This document shows positions 8,532 to 18,598 of a stretch of DNA of 26,051 bases, piece by piece; position 1 is the stretch's first letter; each line of letters begins with the position of its first letter. Made by a program: the position numbers and the translations under genes. Origin of the DNA: a virus. Under the pieces are notes generated by a model. That model saw only the letters and a list, made by a program, of their open reading frames with translations, was not told the origin of the DNA and did not search any database. The DNA is taken from positions 1 to 26,051 of the IMG/VR virus record IMGVR_UViG_3300001589_000144. One strand, given 5' to 3'.

Positions 8532-9024
8532 TTATAATGATATAGAAAAAAAAGCAGTTGATTTTACAAATACTAGTGAATTAGTACTTGTAGGAACTGC
8601 AAGTATTCCTCAAGAAGGAACTAATGTAACTTTAATTAGAACAGCATTTAATAGAGAAGCATTTGATGCTACTATTAATACAAAATTTACTGAATTGGGA
8701 GTAGCAGAAGAAGATTTAAGTTTTTTTGATCCTAATTTGGCTACTGTAGAAGATTTTTTTAATATATATAACAATTTATTTTTTATTATCCCTGATTTTG
8801 GGGAAACAAATTCACATGAATTTTTAATTAAAGAAAGTAGTGAAAAAATAGAATATCAAGCAAATCAAGAAGAAATTCAAGCTTTGTTAGATGAAATAGC
8901 GGAATTAAGAGAAACAAATTTACAATTACAAGTAGATATGGCTGGAATATTAGGAGCTAAAAAAGAAATAGATAGAGCTTTAGTAGAAGCTAATAGATTT
9001 GAAAATGTAGAAACTACAGGATAA
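8524..9024 (+). CDS. Coiled-coil virion-cluster protein of unknown function
   Basis: The gene encodes 166 residues. Residues 1-100 are mixed alpha/beta (for example TSELVLVGTASIPQEGTNVT and EDFFNIYNNLFFIIPDFGE). Residues 105-160 form a likely coiled coil with heptad-like Leu/Ile spacing (EEIQALLDEIAELRETNLQL). The start overlaps the preceding stop (ATGGATAA), giving tight translational coupling, and the giant gene begins two bases after its stop. It therefore sits in the middle of the baseplate/tail set and is probably a connector or assembly partner of one neighbour. No catalytic motif, signal peptide or membrane segment is visible. I do not recognise a T4 counterpart. Its MDNYN start superficially resembles the MDNFN leaders at the right end, but the following residues do not match. 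Confidence 0.6.
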   Translation: MDNYNDIEKKAVDFTNTSELVLVGTASIPQEGTNVTLIRTAFNREAFDATINTKFTELGVAEEDLSFFDPNLATVEDFFNIYNNLFFIIPDFGETNSHEFLIKESSEKIEYQANQEEIQALLDEIAELRETNLQLQVDMAGILGAKKEIDRALVEANRFENVETTG

Positions 9025-9026
9025 AA

Positions 9027-12000
9027 ATGGCAAAAGAAATACCTATATCATCTTCAATGCAACAAGTAAACCCATCATTATTATTTGATGATGGTTTTGA
9101 ATTACAAAATAACTCAGTAATTCCAAGTTCTAACTTCTCAGGTTCTTTTACTGAAGGAGTAAATAATATTGAATTTTATATATATAATGCTCAAAAGAAT
9201 ATACAATATTCAAATTATAATTTTTCAGACTATCAAATAACTGCAAATTCACTACCTGCAGGAACCCCACCCGTTGGTCAAACTCAACAACAAGCTTTAA
9301 CTGGATCTTATACAACAAATGAGGTAAGTATAAACCCTGAAAGTGATATATATAACGCTGGATACGGAAATGGTACCTTATATGGTGTTTATAATTTTGT
9401 TAATTATCAATTAAATTCAAACGCATTTGGAAATGGAGATCAATATTACTTATCAGAAATTTCAGGAGATAGAACAGAAATAAGAATAAAATCAAATTAT
9501 ATATCAAATGATCAAATTCAATTATCATATATTCAATTTGAACAAACTATAGTATCAACAGATTTTTTTGATGAGTTTTATATTTCCTTTGGAGAAAATG
9601 AATACCATATTGGTATAAATAGCCAATTAGAATTTGGTAAAGGTCAACCATCTGATGAAGATTATATACAATCATCAGTTTTAATAAAGTTATATGATGC
9701 TCTACCCCCAAATTATCAAATAGGGGATGAATTATATGTTGTTACTAAAACAGCAGAAACTCAAGTATTCGAAGTAGAATTTGAAGCTGATTTAAGTGTA
9801 ATTGATGATACTATAAGTCTAAAAGGCCCTAACACTAATCTATCAATTAAAGATTTTATAAATAATTCAACAACTTATAAAAATAAACAAGAATTATTAG
9901 GTACAAATTCAACTGGTTCTAAAGACCAGTTTATAAATGTTTTAAATAGAAAAGGAATTACATTAACTCCTAATTATTCTACTTCATCATTTGGAGAATT
10001 TGTAAATTTTTCTTCTGCAAAACAAAGAACACAAAACTTTTACGAAAAATTATCTAGAATACAAACATATGAGAATGATATAAATAATATTAACCCAATC
10101 ACATCATCAAATGATACATCTGAAGTTTCATCTAGTATAGCTAGTTTGTATACTAAAATAGAAAATGAAATAAAAAACTTTGATGGTTGGGATTACTATT
10201 TATATTATAATACATCTTCTGATTCATATCCAAAAGATACATCAGATGGGCAAATATATCCTTATCGTCTTTTAAATACTGGTAGTGCTACAGCTTTAAG
10301 ATGGTTAGGTAGTGATGTTGAAAATGATCAATATTATGGGGGAACTTTATTCTCGGCTTCTAGATATGATGATAATAATCAAAATTGGTTATATTATACA
10401 ATACCTACTTTCATTACAGAACAAAGTAATAATGACAATTATGTTGAATTTTGCAATATGGTTGGTCAATCTTTTGATGAGTTATGGTTATATACAAAAA
10501 CTATAACAGCAAAATTAAATACAACAAATGTATTAGATGAAGGAGTTCCTTTATCATTAGCTGATGATGTAATTACATCTTTGGGTTATACAGGATTTGG
10601 AAATAATTATAACAACCAAGATAATTTTATTGGAATGGTTGGTAATGATGATGGAACATTTGTTCCTCCTACAGGGAGTGAATTAATATTAAATTACATT
10701 GCTATAAATAAAGGACAAATAATAAATTATTGGGATCCTGAGTATACGTTTGAAGGATACGTAGAACAATTAATTACTAAAGGATTTCCTTATCCTATCG
10801 ATGCTGTTAGTAAAGAAATATTTAAACGTCTTTATCATAATATGTCTTCTCTTGTAAAAAGAAAAGGTACAGTATCTGGATTAAGACAATTAATTAATAT
10901 TTGGGGTATACCAAATACTATATTAAGAATAAATGAATTTGGGGGTAAAAATAAAGACCAAACAGATGATTATGATTTATGGTATGAGAGATATAGTTAT
11001 GCCTTTACTCCAGTAGCTAATTCTTACAGAGCAAGTGCATCAGCTATAGTTCCATGGATGCCTTTAGAAAGAAATTATATAGCAGATTCAAATGCTTACA
11101 TAGTTCCAGATGGGGTTGCCTTTAGATTTAAAACCACAGGTTATCCATCATCTTCATTTGCTGGGAGTTTTAATAGTCAATCTTTAGCAGTAAAAAAATC
11201 AAATGGTTTAGATGATGATGAGTTTGATTGGGGTATAATGTTAAATTATACAGGATCAACATCAGGATCCTATAGAGGAGCAGGAAATAGTGATTATAGA
11301 GATTGGGCAGAAATGAAATTTTATATTTCAGGAGCTGCTTCAGATGGAGGAAATATAATATCAGACCCAATTTATTTACCATTTTTCGATGGTGGTTGGT
11401 GGTCAGTACTTTTACAAAGAGATTCACATTTACCTTATACAAATAATACTACAAGAACTACTTACACATTATATGCTAAAAATAAAATATATAATGGTAA
11501 TGATGGTAATAGTTTAGGATTTGAAGGATCATCGAGTATAATAAATTTTGATACGAGTTCAGGGGGTGTGTATGGGACAGATGAATATGGAACTGCATTA
11601 TATGGAGCTTATATATCATCATCTATAAATTATGCTTGGAATAAATTTGGAGTCAAACCAGTTGATGGGGTTTATATTGGGGGTAGAATTAAAGGTTCAA
11701 AAGTAGGAACTACTCTAGTAACAAATATACCAGGTCAAGCCTTTTCAGGATCTTTTCAGGAATTTAGATATTATTCTAATGATATAAGTGAATCTGTATT
11801 TAATGATTTTGTAATGAATCCTGAATCTATTGAAGGGAATAATATAACAGGATCAGAGAGTTCATTTGATGTAGTTAATTTTAGAGCCCCTTTAGGTAAT
11901 GAATTAGAAAATTTCTTTACATCTTCTGATCAAGTAACCCAATCAGCTTATATTGAACATTTATCCTCGTCTCACCCAGCAATAACAGGATCTTCGGATT

Positions 12001-15000
12001 TATTAATAACCGGGTCATTTATAAATCCTGCTGATAATTCTATAACATCAAGTTATAATATTACATATGAAGAAAACTCACAAAGGAGAACATTTAGTAA
12101 AACTAATGTAGAAACTTACTTTTTAGATCAACCTGCTATTGGTTTTAGAAATAGAATTTCAAATAAAATTCAAAATACTCAAGATTTAAATTTTGGAAAT
12201 ACATTATCAGGTTTAGTAAGTATAGAAAAAGATCCATTTATAAGTCAAAGTTATACTGAAAATTTAAATCAATTAGAAGTTGCTTTTTCACCCCAGGATG
12301 AAATAAATGATGATATTATTCAATCTTTAGGATTTGGTGCTATACAAGAAGTATTAGCTGATCCTAGATTTAGATCAAGTACATCTGATTATTATCCACA
12401 ATTAAGAAAAATTGCTGATGATTATTTTAAAAAATATCAAGGGGGTAATGTATATGATTATTTAAGATTAATAAAATTCTTTGATGATTCATTATTTAAG
12501 GCAATTAAAAACTATGTCCCAGCTCGTACAAGTGTGTCTACAGGTATTGTAATACACCAAAACATGTTAGAGCGCAATAGGTATCGAGAGCCAAAAATGG
12601 ATATAGTTACTACACAATCTTATGCTATAACTAATATACCTTTAACTGCTAAAAATTTAGAGTTAACAGGTAGTATTGAAATGTTTGAATTTACAGGTAG
12701 TACAGGAGGTAGTTTAAATAAATATAATATAACAAGTTCACAATCAGGCTATTATGGGTTTACTACTGATGACCCAATGAATATTACCCCAGAAAGTTAT
12801 ATAAATATTAATTCACAAACTTCTAATTTTATAAATTTAATCCCAGGATTTAACCCTCCAGAACTTGTAGGTGACATTTATGGAGAAATTAATAATGATT
12901 TTAGTGATGGTAGCGGAAATGATTTTAATAAAATACCTTATTTAAAATCTAAAAAAGCAATACAAACACATTTTAGCATTTATGCAAAAACCTCTAATAT
13001 TACTAATACTGATATTATTATTTCTTCATCATTAAGAGGAGAATTATTTCATAATGAGGGTACGAATTTATTCAATGGGGTTAATTTTATTACTCCTCCA
13101 ATAGATATCATTCCAGAAGAAACAATCGCTTTTTATGCCTATAATCCTAATATAAGTACAGGAACAGCTGTAATAACTGAATTTACAGCAAAAACATATG
13201 ACCCCCAATCACCACCATCATCATTCATAACTTTAGCGGAAGTACCAGATATATCATCATCTTATGATCCATCACCACAGGAATATATTGAATTTAATCA
13301 AACTCCTGTAGGATTTTTAGGTAAACCTGCTAACCAACAATATGAATTTTATGATGGAGAATTTAGTGGTAGTACTTTTTCAACTCACCTTCCTTATTCA
13401 TCTTCATATGTTAATCCATATAACCCTTATTTAAGAGTAAGTAAATATAGTATAGCAAATGATAGGACAGCTAACTTACCTACATCAACTTTTGCAGGAG
13501 GTACATCACAAAATTTTAGGTTGATAAAAAATAGGAATATGTCTAGTAGTATTACTAACTCCCCTAATACAAGTCAGTCTGGTATGTTCAATAATATACC
13601 AGTACAGATAATAACGAGTACAAGTGGATTTGGTACAATATTAGCAACAGTACAAGTAGATAGTGGGGCAATTTTAAGTTTTAAAATTACAAATAATCTT
13701 GCAATTAATTTGGAAATTGGTGACACTTTACAAGTATCATCAGGTGCATTTTCTGGGTTAACAAGTGTTATTAATTTAACAATTCAAGCTGGAGATATAG
13801 GATCGTTTGGTTTACTTGCACCTACTACAGCTACTGTAGATAATTCGGGTAATGACTTCTTTGCATTTTATACAAATGTACCAACAAACTTATTAAATAA
13901 TAGAAAGTATATGCTTTCATTTATGATTTCAAGTTATACTGGAACAGCAGGAAGTAGAATAGGATTATCTAATGTAAATTCAACAGGTGATGTAAATTTA
14001 TTTACTCAAGGGGCAGCTGCAGCTAATTCAAATGGTCCTTTTTCATCATCATTTGAAACAGCATTTATTCCAAATGGATCTAATACATTAGCAGGTAGAA
14101 TATCAATATCTCCAGGATTTAAAGGTGTTATTAGTCAATTTAATATAGCTCCTAATTATGCAGAAGATTCAAGATGGAATGAAATAGCAGCTAATATTTA
14201 TTTAAACCCATTACAACAAGATCAATGGCAAATTCAAAATACACAAAGTATAATATTTGCAAATTCTGAATATAACCCATTAAATAATAATGTAAATTTA
14301 AATAGAAGTAGTAGTACTAGAATATTATTATCATATAATGATGAACAGTATCAACCTGAAAATTTTCAACAGATTATTACTTATTCATTAGATAATACAA
14401 GCCAATCATTATTTGCCGATATCCCAGATAGTAATTATACGCAATTAGCAAGTATAAATCCTAGATATAATGGATCTACTTTACAAAGTTTAAATTATAA
14501 CTTTTTTACTACCTCAGGATCTGTAGGTATGATTAGAGCTTTACCAACATCTCGTTATAATAAAAAGGCACCTGGATATTCATCTAGTGTTGCAGATACT
14601 TTTTTAAATGGTACATCACAATCTCAAGTAACAGGAAAAAATTCCTGGACAGGAGATGTTTCTTATGGTAAAACTGCAGTTATAGATAAACATCCAAAAT
14701 ATATAGCTCATTTTAAATCATCATTTGAACAATATAATTATTGGGATTCTTATCAATATAATATTGATTCATTAATTGAAATCCCCTCAGAAAGTATTGC
14801 TAATAGACAATTTACTCCAACATCACAATTAGTTGATGGTAGTAATGAATATAAAAAAGTAGTTTCCTCTGCATTTGAACCAGGAAGAAAAATGGCAGTA
14901 TCTTATGATTCAATAAAAACATTCAAACAAGATTTAAGTACATTACCTATAGGAAATTATGACATTGGGGGAGGATCAATTGAATTTTTAACTATTAATG

Positions 15001-16757
15001 GTAATGAACAAACTAGAATTACAAATGCTTTATCTTGGTCATATAATTATAAGGGTAAAGTAACAGGTTCAAAACAAGAAGCATTTGAAACACAACTCCA
15101 AACAGGAAGTATTTCTTTTGATACTGGTGGTGAAGACGCCAAACCACAATTACCTATTAAAGGTTTTATATTACAAGGAGCTCAAAATGCTAATATTGTA
15201 TTTAATCAAGGTGTTGGAGGTGTAATTGGAAAATCAACTCCTGTTAGCTTAAATGGTTATTTACAGGTACAAGGACCACAACTAGCACTTTATCATACTT
15301 ATAATACAGCAGTAGCTAAAGAACAACATGCACCCGAACCAGTATGTGTTACCAACCCACCAGTAAACCTATATAAATTAGCATCTAGAGCATCTTGGTG
15401 TAATCAAGGTATACCTCCCTCAAACCCAGACAGTTATTATCAATGGGCCGCTTCAGCATCTCAATGCACGGCTTATTCAAATAATCAAGAACCTTTTTTA
15501 ATACAAAGGGGAGATATAATTAGAGCAGAAGGACAAAAACTAGTTAATGGAACTCCTCTTACTTCTTCAATTAATTTTATTGAAGATTTTACAGTTATGT
15601 CAATAGAAGATTATCATTATTCAGGATCATATGAATTAGCACAATTACTTACAGGAAATAATTTTGACGCACCAGGACCACCTCCAAATGGTGGTGGGGG
15701 TGGTAGATTGAAAAATGCAAGTGGAGTATTTATAGATACTTTAGGTTTAACTGGTACTAATGTTGGAAGTGTACAATTAGATTTAGGAAATACTGGTGGA
15801 GGAAAGGTACAAGTACAAGTACACCTGGTAGGAGCATCAAAAGAAGTAACAGCTTGTTTTATTGCTGATGGAGGAAATACAAATAATAAAAATGCTAACT
15901 ATGCTGTTGGTCAAACTTATACTGTAAACCCCTCAACTTTAGGTGTATCCCCATTTAATGTGGTAATTCAAGTTGGTAATATGAAAAATATAACTGATAT
16001 GTCTACAGGTGCTAGTATTTTAATATCAAACACAGGTTCAGACAATTTCTTTAGTATATCAGACACAGATAATTGTGGTTCTGGTTTTGCATCTAGTCAC
16101 CCATTGGGACAATATACAGTAAAATACCCTACATTTTTAGCAACAGATAGAAATCCTGAAGAAGTATTAATGGGATTAAATAAAGGACAAGTTCAAAGAT
16201 TTACTATAAGAAGACAAACTGAAAATGATTCAAGTGTAATGGGTTATAACATTTATCCACCATCATTAGTTAATAATGATATCTTTGAAAGAAAAACAGG
16301 ACAATTAAAAAATTCATCTACATTCAGTAACGTCACACAAGTGCAAAAAAATGTAGCAGGTGCTACAGCAGGTGATTACCCAATATTAGGAACTTATACA
16401 AGTGGAACAGGTGCTGGGGGTAGTATTACAATCACTGTAAATACATTTGGGAATATTAATCAAGTAAAAACAACACTTACAACAGAAGATACTTCTTTTA
16501 ATTATGTAGCCGGAGAAACAGTAACAATTCCAGGAAGTGTTTTTGGGGGATCAGGTACATTAAATTTTACAGTGTTTGATGATAATTTAGTTGACGATGC
16601 ATCAATAGAATTTGGTGGAGCGGCAGCCCCAACAGGAGAAGGATTTTTAATACCTAAGGATTTAAGTGAAGTCCAAAAAGCAAATGCTTTAGATATAATA
16701 AATCAAGAAAGGTCTAAAAATGCATTTCCACCTAATACACAAGCTCAAACAAGATAA
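9027..16757 (+). CDS. Giant tail/baseplate structural protein, 2576 residues
   Basis: One uninterrupted frame of 2576 codons takes about 30% of the window. Recognisable parts are as follows. The segment PIDAVSKEIFKRLYHNMSSL, then RKGTVSGLRQLINIWGIP (about 589-630), is typical of large baseplate proteins. About 695-945 looks like a LamG/concanavalin-like jelly roll (DGGWWSVLLQR, GVYIGGRIKG, FSGSFQEFRYYSNDISESVF). About 1145-1190 contains FFDDSLFKAIKNYVPARTSV and IVIHQNMLERNRYREPKM. Three beta modules like those in neighbouring genes lie at about 1528-1592, 2246-2320 and 2454-2520. A GGGGG hinge lies near 2220. TGS-type turns are frequent throughout. It follows gp6 in the place where T4 has gp7-gp10, so I infer a wedge/arm or fibre-anchoring role. 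Exact function and possible cleavage are unknown. Confidence 0.72.
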   Translation: MAKEIPISSSMQQVNPSLLFDDGFELQNNSVIPSSNFSGSFTEGVNNIEFYIYNAQKNIQYSNYNFSDYQITANSLPAGTPPVGQTQQQALTGSYTTNEVSINPESDIYNAGYGNGTLYGVYNFVNYQLNSNAFGNGDQYYLSEISGDRTEIRIKSNYISNDQIQLSYIQFEQTIVSTDFFDEFYISFGENEYHIGINSQLEFGKGQPSDEDYIQSSVLIKLYDALPPNYQIGDELYVVTKTAETQVFEVEFEADLSVIDDTISLKGPNTNLSIKDFINNSTTYKNKQELLGTNSTGSKDQFINVLNRKGITLTPNYSTSSFGEFVNFSSAKQRTQNFYEKLSRIQTYENDINNINPITSSNDTSEVSSSIASLYTKIENEIKNFDGWDYYLYYNTSSDSYPKDTSDGQIYPYRLLNTGSATALRWLGSDVENDQYYGGTLFSASRYDDNNQNWLYYTIPTFITEQSNNDNYVEFCNMVGQSFDELWLYTKTITAKLNTTNVLDEGVPLSLADDVITSLGYTGFGNNYNNQDNFIGMVGNDDGTFVPPTGSELILNYIAINKGQIINYWDPEYTFEGYVEQLITKGFPYPIDAVSKEIFKRLYHNMSSLVKRKGTVSGLRQLINIWGIPNTILRINEFGGKNKDQTDDYDLWYERYSYAFTPVANSYRASASAIVPWMPLERNYIADSNAYIVPDGVAFRFKTTGYPSSSFAGSFNSQSLAVKKSNGLDDDEFDWGIMLNYTGSTSGSYRGAGNSDYRDWAEMKFYISGAASDGGNIISDPIYLPFFDGGWWSVLLQRDSHLPYTNNTTRTTYTLYAKNKIYNGNDGNSLGFEGSSSIINFDTSSGGVYGTDEYGTALYGAYISSSINYAWNKFGVKPVDGVYIGGRIKGSKVGTTLVTNIPGQAFSGSFQEFRYYSNDISESVFNDFVMNPESIEGNNITGSESSFDVVNFRAPLGNELENFFTSSDQVTQSAYIEHLSSSHPAITGSSDLLITGSFINPADNSITSSYNITYEENSQRRTFSKTNVETYFLDQPAIGFRNRISNKIQNTQDLNFGNTLSGLVSIEKDPFISQSYTENLNQLEVAFSPQDEINDDIIQSLGFGAIQEVLADPRFRSSTSDYYPQLRKIADDYFKKYQGGNVYDYLRLIKFFDDSLFKAIKNYVPARTSVSTGIVIHQNMLERNRYREPKMDIVTTQSYAITNIPLTAKNLELTGSIEMFEFTGSTGGSLNKYNITSSQSGYYGFTTDDPMNITPESYININSQTSNFINLIPGFNPPELVGDIYGEINNDFSDGSGNDFNKIPYLKSKKAIQTHFSIYAKTSNITNTDIIISSSLRGELFHNEGTNLFNGVNFITPPIDIIPEETIAFYAYNPNISTGTAVITEFTAKTYDPQSPPSSFITLAEVPDISSSYDPSPQEYIEFNQTPVGFLGKPANQQYEFYDGEFSGSTFSTHLPYSSSYVNPYNPYLRVSKYSIANDRTANLPTSTFAGGTSQNFRLIKNRNMSSSITNSPNTSQSGMFNNIPVQIITSTSGFGTILATVQVDSGAILSFKITNNLAINLEIGDTLQVSSGAFSGLTSVINLTIQAGDIGSFGLLAPTTATVDNSGNDFFAFYTNVPTNLLNNRKYMLSFMISSYTGTAGSRIGLSNVNSTGDVNLFTQGAAAANSNGPFSSSFETAFIPNGSNTLAGRISISPGFKGVISQFNIAPNYAEDSRWNEIAANIYLNPLQQDQWQIQNTQSIIFANSEYNPLNNNVNLNRSSSTRILLSYNDEQYQPENFQQIITYSLDNTSQSLFADIPDSNYTQLASINPRYNGSTLQSLNYNFFTTSGSVGMIRALPTSRYNKKAPGYSSSVADTFLNGTSQSQVTGKNSWTGDVSYGKTAVIDKHPKYIAHFKSSFEQYNYWDSYQYNIDSLIEIPSESIANRQFTPTSQLVDGSNEYKKVVSSAFEPGRKMAVSYDSIKTFKQDLSTLPIGNYDIGGGSIEFLTINGNEQTRITNALSWSYNYKGKVTGSKQEAFETQLQTGSISFDTGGEDAKPQLPIKGFILQGAQNANIVFNQGVGGVIGKSTPVSLNGYLQVQGPQLALYHTYNTAVAKEQHAPEPVCVTNPPVNLYKLASRASWCNQGIPPSNPDSYYQWAASASQCTAYSNNQEPFLIQRGDIIRAEGQKLVNGTPLTSSINFIEDFTVMSIEDYHYSGSYELAQLLTGNNFDAPGPPPNGGGGGRLKNASGVFIDTLGLTGTNVGSVQLDLGNTGGGKVQVQVHLVGASKEVTACFIADGGNTNNKNANYAVGQTYTVNPSTLGVSPFNVVIQVGNMKNITDMSTGASILISNTGSDNFFSISDTDNCGSGFASSHPLGQYTVKYPTFLATDRNPEEVLMGLNKGQVQRFTIRRQTENDSSVMGYNIYPPSLVNNDIFERKTGQLKNSSTFSNVTQVQKNVAGATAGDYPILGTYTSGTGAGGSITITVNTFGNINQVKTTLTTEDTSFNYVAGETVTIPGSVFGGSGTLNFTVFDDNLVDDASIEFGGAAAPTGEGFLIPKDLSEVQKANALDIINQERSKNAFPPNTQAQTR
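13611..13803 (+). repeat. Shared beta module, first copy in the giant protein
   Basis: The encoded segment runs from TSGFGTILATVQVDSGAI through NLEIGDTLQVSSGAFSG to NLTIQAGDI. It matches the strand - gly turn - (Y/L)xxGDTxxV - strand layout of the module seen in the 441- and 624-residue proteins. Boundaries are approximate. Confidence 0.4.
15761..15990 (+). repeat. Shared beta module, second copy in the giant protein
   Basis: The encoded segment has GGGKVQVQVHLVGASKEVTA, then NYAVGQTYTVNPSTLG and FNVVIQVGN, the same order of elements as the other copies. It begins some 60 bases after the Gly-rich hinge (GGGGG), consistent with a discrete unit. Confidence 0.4.
16389..16590 (+). repeat. Shared beta module, third copy in the giant protein
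   Basis: The encoded segment has GTGAGGSITITVNTFGNINQ, then NYVAGETVTIPGSVFGGSG and TLNFTVFDD. It is the clearest match in the giant protein to the copy in the 441-residue protein (GIGGTVNVTVESNGTIS ... GYSIGDLIGISL ... GTGLITFTL). Confidence 0.5.
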
Positions 16758-16788
16758 TTAATATAATTTGGAGTAAAAAATAAATTTA

Positions 16789-16801
16789 CGTATATTTATA
16801 A
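16789..16801 (+). promoter_or_regulatory. Putative late promoter CGTATATTTATAA
   Basis: This site lies in the 59-base gap after the giant gene, the longest gap in the window, and ends 15 bases before the ATG at 16817. The 15 bases 16782-16796 (AAATTTACGTATATT) match 14 of 15 with the site upstream of the primase (20415-20429). Nothing else is recognisable in the gap, and no terminator hairpin is seen. Confidence 0.55.
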
Positions 16802-16816
16802 CTAAAATAATAGAAC

Positions 16817-17497
16817 ATGGGATATTTAAATAATCAAGTCATTACAGTTGACGCTATTTTAACCAAAAAAGGAAGAGAATTACTTGCATTAGGTGATGGT
16901 TCTTTTAATATAACTCAATTTGCTTTATCTGATGATGAAATTGATTATACATTGTATAATCCAAACCACCCATCAGGATCAGCTTACTATGGTGAAGCTA
17001 TAGAAAATATGCCCTTACTAGAAGCATTCCCAGATGAAAATCAAATGATGAAGTATAAACTTGTTACTTTACCAAGAGGAACAGCAGTAATGCCTTACAT
17101 ATCAGGAGTTCCTGGTAATATAAAAGAAGCACAAGGAGATTCATTTACACTTAATCCTTCTACCCAAAATTATTTAAATGGGGGAACTGAAACATCAGGT
17201 TATTCATTTACTCTTTCAGATGCTAGAATTGTTCAAGCAAATGGGTTTATAGGAAGTGGTGGAGATGAAGAAATAACGAAAAGATTAGAAGCACAAAATT
17301 CAAGTACTAGTATAACTAATGGTACTTCTACATCAATAACAACTATAGGTACTACTTGTAAATTAACCTTTACAGGAGTTGGTACTTTATTTTCAAATAA
17401 TACTCAATTATTTGCTTCTTTAATTGTTATTGGGTTAGATAGTGGAGCAAGAGTACAAATACCAATAACAGTAACTAGAAGTAGTCAAGCAAGTTAA
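16817..17497 (+). CDS. Conserved virion-cluster protein of unknown function
   Basis: The gene encodes 226 residues. The N-terminal half is the distinctive part: MGYLNNQVITVDAILTKKGR, then ELLALGDGSFNITQFALSDD with EIDYTLYN, and ENMPLLEAFPDENQMMKYKL. I recognise this as a conserved type in T4-like marine phages, where it sits among tail genes, but know no assigned function. The C-terminal region is Ser/Thr-rich beta sequence (about 160-226), ending in RVQIPITVTRSS. There is no signal peptide, Cys motif or membrane segment. The gene opens a new transcription segment behind a late-promoter-like site and is followed after 27 A/T-rich bases by the first of two paralogous genes, so the three are probably co-expressed. 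Confidence 0.62.
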   Translation: MGYLNNQVITVDAILTKKGRELLALGDGSFNITQFALSDDEIDYTLYNPNHPSGSAYYGEAIENMPLLEAFPDENQMMKYKLVTLPRGTAVMPYISGVPGNIKEAQGDSFTLNPSTQNYLNGGTETSGYSFTLSDARIVQANGFIGSGGDEEITKRLEAQNSSTSITNGTSTSITTIGTTCKLTFTGVGTLFSNNTQLFASLIVIGLDSGARVQIPITVTRSSQAS

Positions 17498-17524
17498 AAA
17501 GCTTTAAATAAAAAATAAAAAATT

Positions 17525-18592
17525 ATGGCAGATCAACCAGGAGCATATATAACATTAGACCCAGATAATGATAAAGTATTAAGTACTGACTCAGTAACGG
17601 CAGCAATGTGGAGTGCTAATAATCCAACATTAAAAACGTACTTTTCAAGCTCAATTCAAGCTTCAAGTGCAGTATCACAATATTATATATCAGTTTATCA
17701 AACAGCATCAACTGAAGTATCAGCAGAAATACAATTTGATGTTGCCTACTGTGATTCAGTAGGAAGTGGTAGTGAATTTTTAAATAATTTAGTAACAGGA
17801 TCAACTCCTACAAGAACTAATTATGGTCAATATAGAAATTTAGTATTGGGAGATGAAAATTCAACCTTTATATTTGGTAACCAATCATCATCTTATTTTT
17901 ATGCTTTACCAATAGAAAGAGCAAGATATAAACAAGAAATACTACCTGGTACATGGACAATGAATATATCAGGAACGGCTGATGGTTCTAACCAATTAAC
18001 TTTAACAGATGATAGTAAAGCTACAACTACAACAACTTTTACTGATGCAGGTAGAGTTTACAATATAGTATCAGGATCAGCAGGGGTTATTAACCAAACA
18101 GTAAATACAAGTGGTTGGACAGAAAACTCAGGATCATATGGTTGGGTTTTACCAGATGTAGATTTATTATTATTAAATGGAGAAGCGTTAGATGGTTTAA
18201 AAGCTGATGGTGGTTTACAATTAAATACTAGTCGTTCATATGATACATTAGGTAATAATCCATTTAGAATAATAGATGCTTTAAGAAGATCAGGTAATCA
18301 AATAAATAATACTTTAGGTTTTACTCTTAATTCAAAAGAAGATTTATCATCTGATTTTATATTTTGCAGAGCTAGAAATTCTGAATATAATTACTCCTCA
18401 AACCCATCATTTATTTCATCTTCAACAGGTGCCGTTGTATTTGATTCATTTATAAATAATCCAACAACATATATAACAACTGTAGGATTATATAATGCTG
18501 CTCAAGAATTATTAGCTGTAGCAAAATTATCAAGACCATTAGAAAAGAATTTTACAAAAGAACTTCTTGTAAGAGTTAAATTAGATTTTTAA
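17525..18592 (+). CDS. Virion structural protein, paralogue of the next gene
   Basis: The protein has 355 residues and is beta-rich throughout. Its C-terminal region (SEYNYSSNPSF at 286-296; TTVGLYNAAQELLAVAKLSR at 318-337; LLVRVKLDF at the end) aligns with that of the following 441-residue protein (NEYSFTSNPSS; VTTIGLYNELYQLIAVGKLS; FIVNFDTW). The middle also matches in layout: an (A/S)IPxxxxxxxIxPxxxxx strand pair, a DD turn, then VYNIVSGSAG here against IFYSQGIAIFTG there. It is probably a tail or neck component, but no T4 counterpart is apparent. A 27-base gap of A/T runs precedes it, without a promoter-like core. No secretion signal is seen. Confidence 0.62.
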   Translation: MADQPGAYITLDPDNDKVLSTDSVTAAMWSANNPTLKTYFSSSIQASSAVSQYYISVYQTASTEVSAEIQFDVAYCDSVGSGSEFLNNLVTGSTPTRTNYGQYRNLVLGDENSTFIFGNQSSSYFYALPIERARYKQEILPGTWTMNISGTADGSNQLTLTDDSKATTTTTFTDAGRVYNIVSGSAGVINQTVNTSGWTENSGSYGWVLPDVDLLLLNGEALDGLKADGGLQLNTSRSYDTLGNNPFRIIDALRRSGNQINNTLGFTLNSKEDLSSDFIFCRARNSEYNYSSNPSFISSSTGAVVFDSFINNPTTYITTVGLYNAAQELLAVAKLSRPLEKNFTKELLVRVKLDF

Positions 18593-18598
18593 AATGGA

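Noticed and set aside
10312-10506. Plus-strand frame of 64 codons in another phase
   Set aside because: It lies inside the giant structural gene; its Met/Ile/Leu-rich product is typical of an A+T-rich shadow frame.
11170-11442. Minus-strand frame of 90 codons
   Set aside because: It is a Leu/Asn/His-rich antisense shadow of the giant gene with no start signal.
16758-16816. Possible terminator or small RNA in the longest gap
   Set aside because: No stable G+C-bearing hairpin with a T-run is visible; only the promoter-like site can be supported.
17498-17524. AAAGCTTT palindrome and A/T runs before the 355-residue gene
   Set aside because: The palindrome is only eight bases and lacks the shared promoter core; it is too weak to call a regulatory site.
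17616-17804. Minus-strand frame of 62 codons
   Set aside because: It is antisense to the 355-residue virion gene; composition is that of a shadow.
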